Assembly (NCBI RefSeq): GCF_015223065.1
Contig: NZ_JADFBY010000003.1
Span: 519,165-583,164 of the forward strand
DNA length: 64,000 nt
Reading direction: 5' to 3'
From: Mucilaginibacter sp. JRF
GTDB lineage: Bacteria; Bacteroidota; Bacteroidia; Sphingobacteriales; Sphingobacteriaceae
How positions within the stretch are numbered: position 1 is the stretch's first letter; each line of letters begins with the position of its first letter. This document shows positions 25,209-33,873 of the stretch, piece after piece. A program made the translations under genes and the position numbers. The notes under the pieces are model-generated. The model did no database searches, had not been told where the DNA came from, and was given only the letters and a program-made list of their open reading frames with translations.

Positions 25209-26738
25209 CTACTGCCTCTTAAACTCGTAAGCACCCATCTCCACAAAATCAGCCACCTTGAGTTTAAAGCCGGTTACTTTGCCGTTTTGTACCGTGAAGG
25301 GGAATATGGCCTTACCTAAAATCGGGTCGCTAAAAGTTACATAGAAGCGATTGGCGCCCAGCGGTTGCAGGCGGGCATACATTTTAGGGTGATGCTCAAA
25401 ACGCATGTCCAAATCGTTGTTGTCGCCACGCTGAATATTTACCGTACCATATAACGGGTTGGTAAATTTACCCTCATAATAGCTTAATGATAACGCCGGG
25501 CGAGGGTTCAGCGCCACGCTATCGCGCAGTTTTTTGTCGGCAGCGCCCTGCTCAGCGGTATAGCTTTTGTATTCCTTTAAATAAGCATCGCTGTAGTTAC
25601 GGTAAGGTAGCTTCAGGTAAGCATCTAATATCTCCCAGCGCAGTGCCTCATATAAATTGTTCTGATCGGTATTGGTGAGTATCACTATACCCAGGTTTTC
25701 CTCGGGCACCAAGGTTACTGACGATACAAAGCCATTAACGCCACCATCGTGCATTACCAGGCGGTGGTTGTGGTAATCCTCCAAAAACCAACCTAAGCCA
25801 TAAAGCTGAAAGTTTTTGCTGCCATCCAAATGTTCGTTAGTGCCCACAATATCTTGCGGCTGGCGGGTGGCCGCAATAGCGGCTTGCGGTATTACCTGCT
25901 TGTTGCCCACCTTGCCCTCGTTAAGTAAGGCCATAACCCATTTGCCCATATCAACCGCTGTTGAGCTGATGGCTCCGGCAGGTGCCATATTATCCAGGTT
26001 GGCGTAAGGTATGGCCATCAGGCGGTTATCACTAATGGTATGCCCTGCCGAACGGTTAAAGGCCTTTTGCATGGCCACACTCAGGCCAAGCGTATTGCTC
26101 ATACCCAGCGGGGCGAATATTTTTTCTTTCAGGTAGATGTCCCAGTTCTGGTCGGCCACTTTGGGGATGATCTCGCCTGCCGTCAGGAAAGCCGAGTTAG
26201 TATAACCCCATGTAGTACGAAACCCATAAGGCGCTTTCATCAGCGCCATTTTACTCATGATCTCACTACGGCTAAGGTTAGTGTTATAAAATGTAAAATC
26301 GCCCTGAAAGGTCTGAAAACCCAGGCGGTGGCAAAGCAGATCGCGCACGGTAAGCAGATCGGTAGCGGCTTTATTATCCAGCTTAAAATCGGGCAGGTAT
26401 TTGGTCACCTTATCATCGAGCGATAGCTTTCTTTCGGCGGCAAGCGTGGCAACAGCGGTGGCGGTAAAGGCTTTGGTGTTGCTGCCTATCATGAACAGCG
26501 TATTCTCGTCAACCTTATTATTTAAGCCCAATTCCTTGATGCCAAAGCCCTTCATCAGCACAATGCGATTATCCTTAATAATACAAACGGCAGCGCCTGG
26601 TACACGCCAGTTGGTAAGCGCCCGGCTGATATAAGCCTGCAAACTATCGGCTATAAATTTGGTACGGTTGGCGTTCTGAGCTTGGGTGGTAGTACTTAAA
26701 ATGGACAGCGAAAATATGCAGAGAAGTATTTTTTTCAT
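25209..26738 (-). CDS. Serine hydrolase, beta-lactamase fold with C-terminal DUF3471-like domain
   Basis: A 509-residue secreted protein (signal peptide, cleavage after TQAQ). The beta-lactamase domain covers about residues 25-375: S-N-T-K in MIGSNTKAF is the catalytic S-x-x-K, Y-T-N in WGYTNSAF the second motif, and HDGGVNGF the third. The last 100 residues (from about 405) match the DUF3471 beta-barrel that often follows such domains. Family members are peptidases or esterases of the cell envelope. It is divergent from the DPP-IV gene. Confidence 0.9.
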   Translation of the reverse strand: MKKILLCIFSLSILSTTTQAQNANRTKFIADSLQAYISRALTNWRVPGAAVCIIKDNRIVLMKGFGIKELGLNNKVDENTLFMIGSNTKAFTATAVATLAAERKLSLDDKVTKYLPDFKLDNKAATDLLTVRDLLCHRLGFQTFQGDFTFYNTNLSRSEIMSKMALMKAPYGFRTTWGYTNSAFLTAGEIIPKVADQNWDIYLKEKIFAPLGMSNTLGLSVAMQKAFNRSAGHTISDNRLMAIPYANLDNMAPAGAISSTAVDMGKWVMALLNEGKVGNKQVIPQAAIAATRQPQDIVGTNEHLDGSKNFQLYGLGWFLEDYHNHRLVMHDGGVNGFVSSVTLVPEENLGIVILTNTDQNNLYEALRWEILDAYLKLPYRNYSDAYLKEYKSYTAEQGAADKKLRDSVALNPRPALSLSYYEGKFTNPLYGTVNIQRGDNNDLDMRFEHHPKMYARLQPLGANRFYVTFSDPILGKAIFPFTVQNGKVTGFKLKVADFVEMGAYEFKRQ

Positions 26739-26832
26739 TACAGTTATAAGCGGCTTTTTATAAAAACACTAATTTAACGCAAAAATTAAAAGGGCATTAC
26801 CCTATTTAAATTAATTGACCAAACAAAATTTC

Positions 26833-29010
26833 ATGAAGAGTAAACTTTACAGCTTACCCGTTGTGCTATTGGCGTTTATGCTATCAGCAATATGGCAGGG
26901 CGCACAAGCACAATTTGGTAGCGGAACTAACTGGGCTAAGGACGGATACCGTTATTACAGGGCATTTGAAGGCGGCGTTGCCGAATTTGATGTGCGCGAT
27001 GCCGGCAAAAAAACGGTGATAGCCACCGCGCAGGATCTAACTCCGGCAGGCCAAAAAGCTATCAGCATCCGTCGTTTTACTATTACCGAGGATGGTAAAA
27101 AGATACTGATCAACACCAACACCAAACGTGTTTGGCGTTACGATACCCGTGGCGATTATTGGGTGTATGATGTTGCCGCCAAAACCCTGAAACAGCTGGG
27201 TAAAGATAAGCCTGCATCATCATTAATGTTTGCCAAGTTTTCGCCCGATGCAAGCAAGGTGGCTTACGTAAGCGGCCATAATGTTTATGTGGAGGACCTG
27301 GCAACCAACGCCATAAAAGCCCTTACTACTGATGGTACCGACCGCCTGATCAATGGTACGTTCGATTGGGTGTATGAGGAAGAATTTGGCTGCCGCGATG
27401 GTTTCCGCTGGTCGCCTGATGGTAAATCTATAGCCTATTGGCAAATAGATGCCCGCAAGATTAAGAACTACCTGATGCTGAACACTACCGATAGCATGGT
27501 ATACTCGTACGTTGTACCGGTTGAATATCCTACCGCGGGGCAAGACCCAAGCTCGTGCAAAATTGGTGTGGTTGATATCGCTACCGCGCAAACCAAATGG
27601 CTGAATGTTCCGGGTGATAACGTGCAGCACTACATTCCGCGCATGGAGTACACCTGCAACCCCGACGAGATCATTCTGCAACAACTTAACCGCGCGCAAA
27701 ACGAGAGCAAGCTGTACGTTGCCAAGGTATCAAGCAATACCACAAAAGTAATTTACAACGAAACCGATAAGGCCTGGGTTGATGCCAAGGAAGAAGCTAC
27801 CGGCTGGGATTGGCTGAACAAAGGCAAGGAGTTTGTTTGGGCCAGCGAAAAGGATGGCTGGAACCACCTTTACCGTATAGGTTTAGATGGCAAGCAAAAG
27901 CTGATCACCAAAGGTAATTATGATGTAATGAGCGTATCGTTGATCGACGAGCCATCGGGCTATATTTATTTCATCGCTTCGCCTGATAACCCTAACCAAG
28001 CCTACCTGTACCGTATAAAACTAAGCGGTGGCAAGGCCGAGCGTTTAACCCCGGCCGATCAGGCGGGTACGCATGGTTATACCATATCGCCAAACGGCAC
28101 TATGGCTATGCACAATTTCTCGAACGCTAACACGCCATACCAAAGCGAAACCATCAGCCTGCCAAATCATAAGCACTTAACAGGCGATGCCATTAAACCG
28201 GTAACTGATGCTAAAAACCCGGTGGAATTTTTCACGGTAAAAACATCAGAAGGTGTTGACATTAAAGGCTGGGTAAAAAAACCTGCCAATTTTGATCCGA
28301 CCAAAAAATACCCTGTGTTATTCTACGTATATGGCGAGCCTGCCTCACAAACCGCTAAGGATGTTTACGGCGCCGGCATGAACCGCATGTACACCGGCGA
28401 TATGGCTGCCGATGGTTATGTATACATATCAATGGATAACCGTGGCGCACCGGCCCCTCGTGGCCGTGAGTGGCGTAAGGCTATCTACAAGAACATAGGT
28501 GTGCTTAACATTCGCGATCAGGCTTTGGCTGCCAAGGAGATATTGAAATGGAATTACATTGACAGCAGTCGTGTGGCTGTTTGGGGATGGAGCGGTGGTG
28601 GTTCATCAACCTTAAACCTGATGTTCCAGTATCCTGAAATATACAAAACCGGTATCTCTATAGCCGCTGTAGGTTACCAGTTAACTTACGATAATATTTA
28701 CCAGGAGCGCTACATGGGTGTACCTACTGATGATGCCGGCCGTGAACCGTTCATCAAAGGCTCGCCGGTTACTAATGCCAAAAACCTGAAAGGCAACCTG
28801 CTGTACATTCACGGTACTGGCGATGATAATGTACACTACAACAACGCCGAATTGCTGATCAATGAGCTGATCAAGTACAACAAGCAATTCGAGCTGATGT
28901 CGTACCCTAACCGTACGCACTCAATATCTGAGGGGCCGGGTACCAGCCTGCACCTGCGCACGCTATTCACTAAATACTTAAGGGAGCATTGCCCTCCGGG
29001 CGGCAGATAA
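26833..29010 (+). CDS. Dipeptidyl-peptidase IV (S9 family)
   Basis: A 725-residue secreted peptidase from the ATG at 26833 (an upstream TTG adds six residues before the signal peptide). Residues 30-470 are the beta-propeller, with the double-Glu motif DWVYEEEF that holds the substrate N-terminus. The catalytic domain has GWSGGGSS (Ser), GTGDDNVHYNN (Asp) and NRTHSIS (His). DPP-IV removes X-Pro/X-Ala dipeptides from peptides in the periplasm. Length and motifs are complete. A terminator follows. Confidence 0.94.
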   Translation: MKSKLYSLPVVLLAFMLSAIWQGAQAQFGSGTNWAKDGYRYYRAFEGGVAEFDVRDAGKKTVIATAQDLTPAGQKAISIRRFTITEDGKKILINTNTKRVWRYDTRGDYWVYDVAAKTLKQLGKDKPASSLMFAKFSPDASKVAYVSGHNVYVEDLATNAIKALTTDGTDRLINGTFDWVYEEEFGCRDGFRWSPDGKSIAYWQIDARKIKNYLMLNTTDSMVYSYVVPVEYPTAGQDPSSCKIGVVDIATAQTKWLNVPGDNVQHYIPRMEYTCNPDEIILQQLNRAQNESKLYVAKVSSNTTKVIYNETDKAWVDAKEEATGWDWLNKGKEFVWASEKDGWNHLYRIGLDGKQKLITKGNYDVMSVSLIDEPSGYIYFIASPDNPNQAYLYRIKLSGGKAERLTPADQAGTHGYTISPNGTMAMHNFSNANTPYQSETISLPNHKHLTGDAIKPVTDAKNPVEFFTVKTSEGVDIKGWVKKPANFDPTKKYPVLFYVYGEPASQTAKDVYGAGMNRMYTGDMAADGYVYISMDNRGAPAPRGREWRKAIYKNIGVLNIRDQALAAKEILKWNYIDSSRVAVWGWSGGGSSTLNLMFQYPEIYKTGISIAAVGYQLTYDNIYQERYMGVPTDDAGREPFIKGSPVTNAKNLKGNLLYIHGTGDDNVHYNNAELLINELIKYNKQFELMSYPNRTHSISEGPGTSLHLRTLFTKYLREHCPPGGR

Positions 29011-29031
29011 TAGCCAACCGTATTACATAAC

Positions 29032-29067
29032 AAAGCCCAGCTGTATTGTACAGGCCGGGCTTTTTCT
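29032..29067 (+). terminator. Terminator after the DPP-IV gene
   Basis: Outer arms aaagccc/gggcttt (29032-29038, 29055-29061) and inner arms ctgta/tacag form a stem with a small internal mismatch, followed by a T-rich tail. Confidence 0.7.
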
Positions 29068-29091
29068 TTTCATTAATAAGTTTATCAGCGG

Positions 29092-29523
29092 TCAGAAAGG
29101 CAGGTCATCTGTTTCGTTCGCGGTATTGTAATCTGCCGCGTTATCTGTTTTGGTAACAGGGCGGTCGGTAGGATGGTTGTCGTTTTCAAAATCGCTTTTA
29201 CGACCAAGCATGGTAAAGTTTTCGGCCACAACCTCGGTGGTGTATTTTTTTGTGCCCTCCTTGTCCTCGAATGACCGGGTTCGTAATTTGCCTTCAATGT
29301 AAACCAGTTTTCCTTTTTGCAGATACTTGGCAGCCACATCGGCCAGGCTACGCCACATTACAATGTTGTGCCATTCGGTTTGTTCTACTTTTTTTCCGTC
29401 TTTATTAAAAGTTTCGGAGGTAGCAAGGGGGAAGCTTACTACTGATACACCTCCATCTAAATAACGTATTTCGGGATCCTTACCTAAATGCCCAATTAGT
29501 ATTACTTTGTTTATTCCAGACAT
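29092..29523 (-). CDS. ssb: Single-stranded DNA-binding protein
   Basis: A 143-residue SSB. The OB-fold starts MSGINKVILIGHLGKDPEIR and contains WHNIVMWRSLADVAAKYLQKGK and YIEGKLRTRSFED. A short disordered linker ends in the acidic tip DDLPF that binds partner proteins. It coats single-stranded DNA in replication and repair. It sits 24 bases after mutY on the same strand. Confidence 0.96.
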   Translation of the reverse strand: MSGINKVILIGHLGKDPEIRYLDGGVSVVSFPLATSETFNKDGKKVEQTEWHNIVMWRSLADVAAKYLQKGKLVYIEGKLRTRSFEDKEGTKKYTTEVVAENFTMLGRKSDFENDNHPTDRPVTKTDNAADYNTANETDDLPF

Positions 29524-29537
29524 GGTTTAAATTAACG

Positions 29538-29545
29538 CAAAATTA
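29538..29545 (-). promoter_or_regulatory. TAnnTTTG promoter box of ssb
   Basis: Read on the minus strand, taattttg lies 14 bases before the ssb ATG at 29523 and immediately after the mutY stop. It would let ssb be transcribed independently of mutY. Confidence 0.4.
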
Positions 29546-29547
29546 TT

Positions 29548-30594
29548 CTACAAATTAAAAATATTTTTTAGAAATATAAAAATGATTTTTGGCAAGGCCA
29601 ATTCACTCAAATTTTCTACCTCAGTGTAAAACCATTTTTGTTCTAATTTAACCGTGGAATTCTGCAATTTTATTAACCTAACAAACAATTTTTGGTGTGT
29701 GAGTATGTGTTTCGCCGTTGGATAAATGTGTTCAATTGTAGCGTTTTCGCCAAAGGCTTGTCGCGCTTCTTGTGAGTTAAGCAGCTCATTAACCGGCAAT
29801 AATTCGCTGGTTTCCAGCATTGGGAGGTCGTACATATTGGCCCATATATCGTTATCGCCTCGCTTATTCATCAATATCCGGTGGCTATCTGTCACTAAAA
29901 AATAGTTAAAAAAGCGCTCGCGGCTCTTAACTGTTTTGAGTTTTACGGGGAGAGTAGTGGTGGCATTATGCTTAAATGCGTAACAATTCAGGTGCACGGG
30001 GCATATACCACAACCCGGATTTTTAGGCTTGCAAAGCATGGCGCCAAACTCCATCATGGCCTGGTTATGCAACGCCGGATTTTTCTTATTAATTAAACTA
30101 TTGGCCAGATCCTGAAACGTCTTTTTAGCCTTGCCGGAATTGATCGGCTCATCAATACCAAAGTATCGCGCCAGCACACGGTACACATTTCCATCAACCA
30201 CGGCATGGGGCTGATTGGCCGAAAAGGACGATATCGCGGCGGCGGTATACTCGCCAATACCCTTTAGTTTGAGTAATACATGATAATCTGTAGGGAATAT
30301 GCCATTGTATTCATTTTGAACCTGTTGCGCGGTTTTAAGCATGTTGCGCCCACGCGAGTAATAGCCAAGGCCCTGCCATAGTTTCAGCACCTCATCCTCG
30401 GTAGCGGCGGCAAAGCTGCTTACGGTAGGGAATCTTTCCAGAAAGCGATAGAAGTACGGCTTGCCCTGCTCAACCCGCGTTTGCTGTAATATAATTTCAG
30501 ACAGCCATATAGTATAAGCATCGGTAGTGTTGCGCCAGGGCAGGTCGCGTTTATTATCATGATACCAGCCCAGCAATTCGTCCGCAAAATTCAT
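29548..30594 (-). CDS. mutY: Adenine DNA glycosylase MutY
   Basis: A 348-residue glycosylase that removes adenine mispaired with 8-oxoguanine. The N-terminal domain has LPWRNTTDAYTIWLSEI, the Q-T-R-V-x-x-G adenine pocket, the helix-hairpin-helix (LKGIGEYTAAA) with the catalytic Asp in AVVDGNVYRVLARYF. The 4Fe-4S cluster ligands lie in LCKPKNPGCGICPVHLNC. The C-terminal NUDIX-like domain (about 225-345) reads 8-oxoG. ssb follows on the same strand. Confidence 0.95.
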   Translation of the reverse strand: MNFADELLGWYHDNKRDLPWRNTTDAYTIWLSEIILQQTRVEQGKPYFYRFLERFPTVSSFAAATEDEVLKLWQGLGYYSRGRNMLKTAQQVQNEYNGIFPTDYHVLLKLKGIGEYTAAAISSFSANQPHAVVDGNVYRVLARYFGIDEPINSGKAKKTFQDLANSLINKKNPALHNQAMMEFGAMLCKPKNPGCGICPVHLNCYAFKHNATTTLPVKLKTVKSRERFFNYFLVTDSHRILMNKRGDNDIWANMYDLPMLETSELLPVNELLNSQEARQAFGENATIEHIYPTAKHILTHQKLFVRLIKLQNSTVKLEQKWFYTEVENLSELALPKIIFIFLKNIFNL

Positions 30595-30700
30595 AGCCTC
30601 AAAAATAGCAATGTAAGCGCCTTAAAGTGCTTTTTTCATCACCGTTTTGCAACGAACAAAAAAAATACGTCAATTATTTTAGAGTTTGCCAATAAAGCGA

Positions 30701-30708
30701 TACTTTTG
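30701..30708 (+). promoter_or_regulatory. TAnnTTTG promoter box of the HU gene
   Basis: The sequence tacttttg fits the consensus and lies 51 bases before the ATG at 30760. Confidence 0.5.
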
Positions 30709-30759
30709 CAACCCCAAAACAGTTAAGTATTTATAAAAAATTTTAAAGAAAAATAAGAT

Positions 30760-31062
30760 ATGACTAAGGCAGAAATCATAGCTGAAATCTCATCAAAAAC
30801 AGGAATTGAGAAAGTGGATGTACAGGAAACTGTTGAGGCGTTTTTTAAAGTAGTAAAAGGCTCAATGGTAGCCGGCGAGAATGTTTACGTAAGAGGTTTC
30901 GGTAGTTTTGTTGTTAAAAAACGCGCTAAAAAAACGGCACGTAATATTTCAAAAAATACTGCCATAATAATCCCTGAGCACTTTGTACCAAGCTTTAAAC
31001 CAGCAAAAACTTTTGTTGAAAAGGTAAAAACCGGTAACAAAACCAGCAAAGCAAGCAAATAA
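30760..31062 (+). CDS. HU-family histone-like DNA-binding protein
   Basis: A 100-residue HU/IHF protein: MTKAEIIAEISSKTGI helix pair, then GENVYVRGFGSFVVKKR and the DNA-binding arm (ARNISKNTAIIIPEHFVPSFKP). It ends with a short Lys-rich tail (KTGNKTSKASK). It bends and compacts DNA as a dimer. It is followed after 19 bases by a TPR gene; the start MTKAEI is typical of the family. Confidence 0.95.
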   Translation: MTKAEIIAEISSKTGIEKVDVQETVEAFFKVVKGSMVAGENVYVRGFGSFVVKKRAKKTARNISKNTAIIIPEHFVPSFKPAKTFVEKVKTGNKTSKASK

Positions 31063-31081
31063 TTAAACAAAAACTTAGCCC

Positions 31082-31933
31082 ATGAAAAAGCCGCAAATAG
31101 TTGTAATTATAGCAGTACTCGCTATTGTGGGCTATTTGTACATGCAGCCTGTAAAGGGTTTGCAAAAGGCTGAGGAGGCAAACCATTCAGACACCGAGGC
31201 AGCCACCCCTGCTGCACCAGGAATGGCATCAACAATAAGTGTTGAGCAAGTGTCTGAATCGGCAAAAAGTACTATCGGCGCTGATCTTGCCGCCCCGATC
31301 ACTGATCTGGAAGGCAAACTGAAAGCAGCAAGCGGCACTGAAAAAACCGCGATTGAAAAACAGCTGGCCACCAAATGGGATGATGTAAATCAGCCAGGGC
31401 CGGCTGCTTTTTATTATAAGGCTGTTGCCGAAAATGAAAAAACTGCCGACGCGTGGATAACCGCCGGCAACCACTTTAACGATGCTTATAAGCTAACGCA
31501 GGATACGCTGGTGCAGCCAACGTTTTTAACCAACGCGGTACAAAGCTTTGAGCAGGCCCGCCAGTTAGCACCCGATAATTTGGATGCTAAAACCGGTTTG
31601 GGCATTGCTTACGTTAACGGCGGCGCACCAAGCCCTATGGCTGGTATAAGCCTGCTGCTTGAGGTGGTTAAACAAGATCCAACCAACCGCAGCGCGAACT
31701 TGAATTTGGGCGTTTTCTCTATGAAATCGGGTCAGTTTGAAAAAGCGGTTGAACGGTTCAAAACCGTTATTGCACAAAAGCCGGAGGTTGAGCCTTACTT
31801 TTACCTGGCCGAAAGCTATAAACAGCTTGGCCGTAAAAAAGAGGCTATCGAGGCTTACAACAAGTGTAAAACAATGATGCCTGACCCGGCCTTTGGGCAG
31901 CGCATTGATGAGTACATAAAGGAATTGAATTAA
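31082..31933 (+). CDS. Membrane-anchored TPR protein
   Basis: A 283-residue protein with one N-terminal membrane helix (residues 5-22) and an Ala/Glu-rich linker. At least three tetratricopeptide repeats fill residues 120-280 (FEQARQLAPDNLDAKTGLG, VKQDPTNRSANLNLGVF, FKTVIAQKPEVEPYFYLAES, EAIEAYNKCK). TPRs serve protein-protein contacts; the partner is unknown. It forms a likely operon with HU upstream and the tiny ribosomal-type gene 27 bases downstream. Confidence 0.85.
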   Translation: MKKPQIVVIIAVLAIVGYLYMQPVKGLQKAEEANHSDTEAATPAAPGMASTISVEQVSESAKSTIGADLAAPITDLEGKLKAASGTEKTAIEKQLATKWDDVNQPGPAAFYYKAVAENEKTADAWITAGNHFNDAYKLTQDTLVQPTFLTNAVQSFEQARQLAPDNLDAKTGLGIAYVNGGAPSPMAGISLLLEVVKQDPTNRSANLNLGVFSMKSGQFEKAVERFKTVIAQKPEVEPYFYLAESYKQLGRKKEAIEAYNKCKTMMPDPAFGQRIDEYIKELN

Positions 31934-31960
31934 TTAATCATTTTTAAAAACATTAAAATT

Positions 31961-32050
31961 ATGCCAAGCGGTAAAAAACGTAAAAGACACAAAATGGCCA
32001 CCCACAAACGTAAAAAGCGTTTAAGAAAAAATAGACATAAAAAGAAATAA
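31961..32050 (+). CDS. 29-residue basic protein, AURKAIP1/COX24-like (bS22-like ribosomal protein)
   Basis: A short ORF of 30 codons encoding 29 residues beginning MPSGKKRKRHK and continuing MATHKRKKRLRKNR, almost entirely Lys, Arg and His. The pattern KKR.KRHKMATHKRKKRLRK matches the AURKAIP1/COX24 family, which includes the small mycobacterial ribosomal protein bS22 and mitochondrial mS38. It has a clean start after an A/T-rich leader and its own terminator. It lies between a TPR gene and rng (RNase G, which matures 16S rRNA). A ribosomal role is inferred from the family and place. Confidence 0.8.
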   Translation: MPSGKKRKRHKMATHKRKKRLRKNRHKKK

Positions 32051-32067
32051 GCTGTTTAACAGTTTAT

Positions 32068-32094
32068 AGCCCGCCATTGTGCGGGCTGTTTTTA
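32068..32094 (+). terminator. Terminator after the HU-TPR-small protein genes
   Basis: The stem agcccgc / gcgggct with loop cattgt is followed by gtttttat. Confidence 0.85.
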
Positions 32095-32162
32095 TGTGTT
32101 GTTTTTACCTTCTTATTAATCCCGCGGTTATACTATAGCCGCATTAAGAAATGGAGTAGCAA

Positions 32163-33713
32163 TTGATAAAGGAATTGATTATCGATTCGTCCCCCAGCGG
32201 AGCTACCATTGCATTATTACAGGATAAACAACTCGTAGAACTTCACAAAGAACAAACCACCAACAATTATACGGTGGGCGACATATACCTTGGCAAGATC
32301 AAAAAAATAATGCCGGGGCTAAATGCCGCATTTGTTGATGTAGGATATGAGAAGGATGCCTTTTTGCATTACCTCGATTTGGGGCCACAGGTACAAAGCC
32401 TGTTAAAGCTCACCAAACAGGTACGTAGCGGGGGATATCAGTCAAAGCTGTTAGATCAGCTAAAGCTTGAGGCTGACATTAATAAAGGTGGTAAGATATC
32501 TGAGGTTTTAACAAAGGGGCAGTTGCTGCCGGTACAAATAGCTAAGGAGCCAATTTCAACAAAAGGCCCAAGGTTAAGTGCCGACTTATCAATTGCCGGG
32601 CGTTATGTGGTGCTGGTTCCTTTTTCGGAGGTAATATCTATCTCTAAAAAAATAAAAAGCAATACCGAGCGCCAGCGTTTACGCAAAATTGTTGAAAGCA
32701 TTAAACCCAAGCACTTTGGCGTAATTATACGCACAGTGTCTGAAGGTAAGGGTGTAACAGAAATGCAAAAGGACCTGCTTGACCTTATAGCCAAGTGGGA
32801 AACGCTGATAACCAAACTTCCGGCGGTTGAGCCGTCCAAAAAAATACTGGGCGAGATCGATCGTACCTCAACTATATTGAGGGATATACTTAATGCTGAT
32901 TTTCAGAGCATATATGTGAACGATAACAGTATGTACGAAGAAGTAAAATCGTACATACATGAAATATCTCCCGATCAGGAGAGCATCGTTCGTTTGCACA
33001 AACATCGCGACCCGATTTTTGAGCATTATGGTATTGAAAAGCAGATAAAGGGAGCTTTTGGTAAAACAGTGAACCTTGCCGGTGGAGCCTACCTGGTAAT
33101 TGAGCATACCGAGGCGCTGCACGTTATTGACGTGAACAGCGGCAACCGTACTGCCAATAAAGAAAACCAGGAGGAGAATGCCTTACAGGTTAACAAAGAG
33201 GCCGCGCGCGAAATAGCAAGACAACTGCGCCTGCGCGATATGGGTGGTATTGTGGTGATCGATTTTATTGATATGCACAAGCCGCTGAATCGGAAGGAGC
33301 TGTTTGATTACCTACGCGACGAGATGGCGCATGACAGGGCTAAGCATACCATACTGCCGCCAAGCAAGTTTGGTTTAGTGCAGATAACACGCCAGCGTGT
33401 ACGCCCCGAAATGAATATTGTTACCAGCGAGGTATGCCCTACCTGCCACGGCACAGGGGCTATACGCCCAACCATTTTGTTACTGGATGATATTGAAAAT
33501 AACTTCAATTACATCCTGATGGAGCAGAATGAGAAAAATATTACGCTTTGCGTGCACCCTTATATTGAGGCTTACATTAAAAAGGGCCTTTATACACGCC
33601 AGATGAAATGGTACTTTAAGTACAAACAATGGATAAAAGTTAAAACTAATCCGGCGTATCAGATCACCGAGTTCCGCTTTTTCTCATCAAAGGATGAGGA
33701 AATTAAATTATAA
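32163..33713 (+). CDS. rng: Ribonuclease E/G family protein (RNase G)
   Basis: A 516-residue RNase G-type enzyme. It begins at a TTG (32163); the nearest upstream ATG is out of frame and soon stops. Residues 35-130 are the S1 RNA-binding domain (VGDIYLGKIKKIMPGLNAAFVDVGY). The catalytic core has VDVNSGNRT and VVIDFIDM, which hold the metal-binding aspartates, and the zinc-link is CPTCHGTG. The enzyme cuts A/U-rich single-stranded RNA and matures the 5' end of 16S rRNA. The place directly after a ribosomal-type gene fits that. Confidence 0.94.
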   Translation: MIKELIIDSSPSGATIALLQDKQLVELHKEQTTNNYTVGDIYLGKIKKIMPGLNAAFVDVGYEKDAFLHYLDLGPQVQSLLKLTKQVRSGGYQSKLLDQLKLEADINKGGKISEVLTKGQLLPVQIAKEPISTKGPRLSADLSIAGRYVVLVPFSEVISISKKIKSNTERQRLRKIVESIKPKHFGVIIRTVSEGKGVTEMQKDLLDLIAKWETLITKLPAVEPSKKILGEIDRTSTILRDILNADFQSIYVNDNSMYEEVKSYIHEISPDQESIVRLHKHRDPIFEHYGIEKQIKGAFGKTVNLAGGAYLVIEHTEALHVIDVNSGNRTANKENQEENALQVNKEAAREIARQLRLRDMGGIVVIDFIDMHKPLNRKELFDYLRDEMAHDRAKHTILPPSKFGLVQITRQRVRPEMNIVTSEVCPTCHGTGAIRPTILLLDDIENNFNYILMEQNEKNITLCVHPYIEAYIKKGLYTRQMKWYFKYKQWIKVKTNPAYQITEFRFFSSKDEEIKL

Positions 33714-33734
33714 TAGCCCAAACGCAAATTATAG

Positions 33735-33770
33735 AAATGCAGATGTTTGAAAAAGCATCTGCATTTTTTG
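33735..33770 (+). terminator. Terminator after rng
   Basis: Arms aaatgcagatg (33735-33745) and catctgcattt (33756-33766) are followed by further T residues. Confidence 0.8.
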
Positions 33771-33873
33771 TTTCGGAACAATTATAATTGCCAAATATTT
33801 TAGCATTCAACCTCGCTATCTCAAAACAAATCCGCACATTTGCACATCTGTAATCTGCACATCAAACATATAA

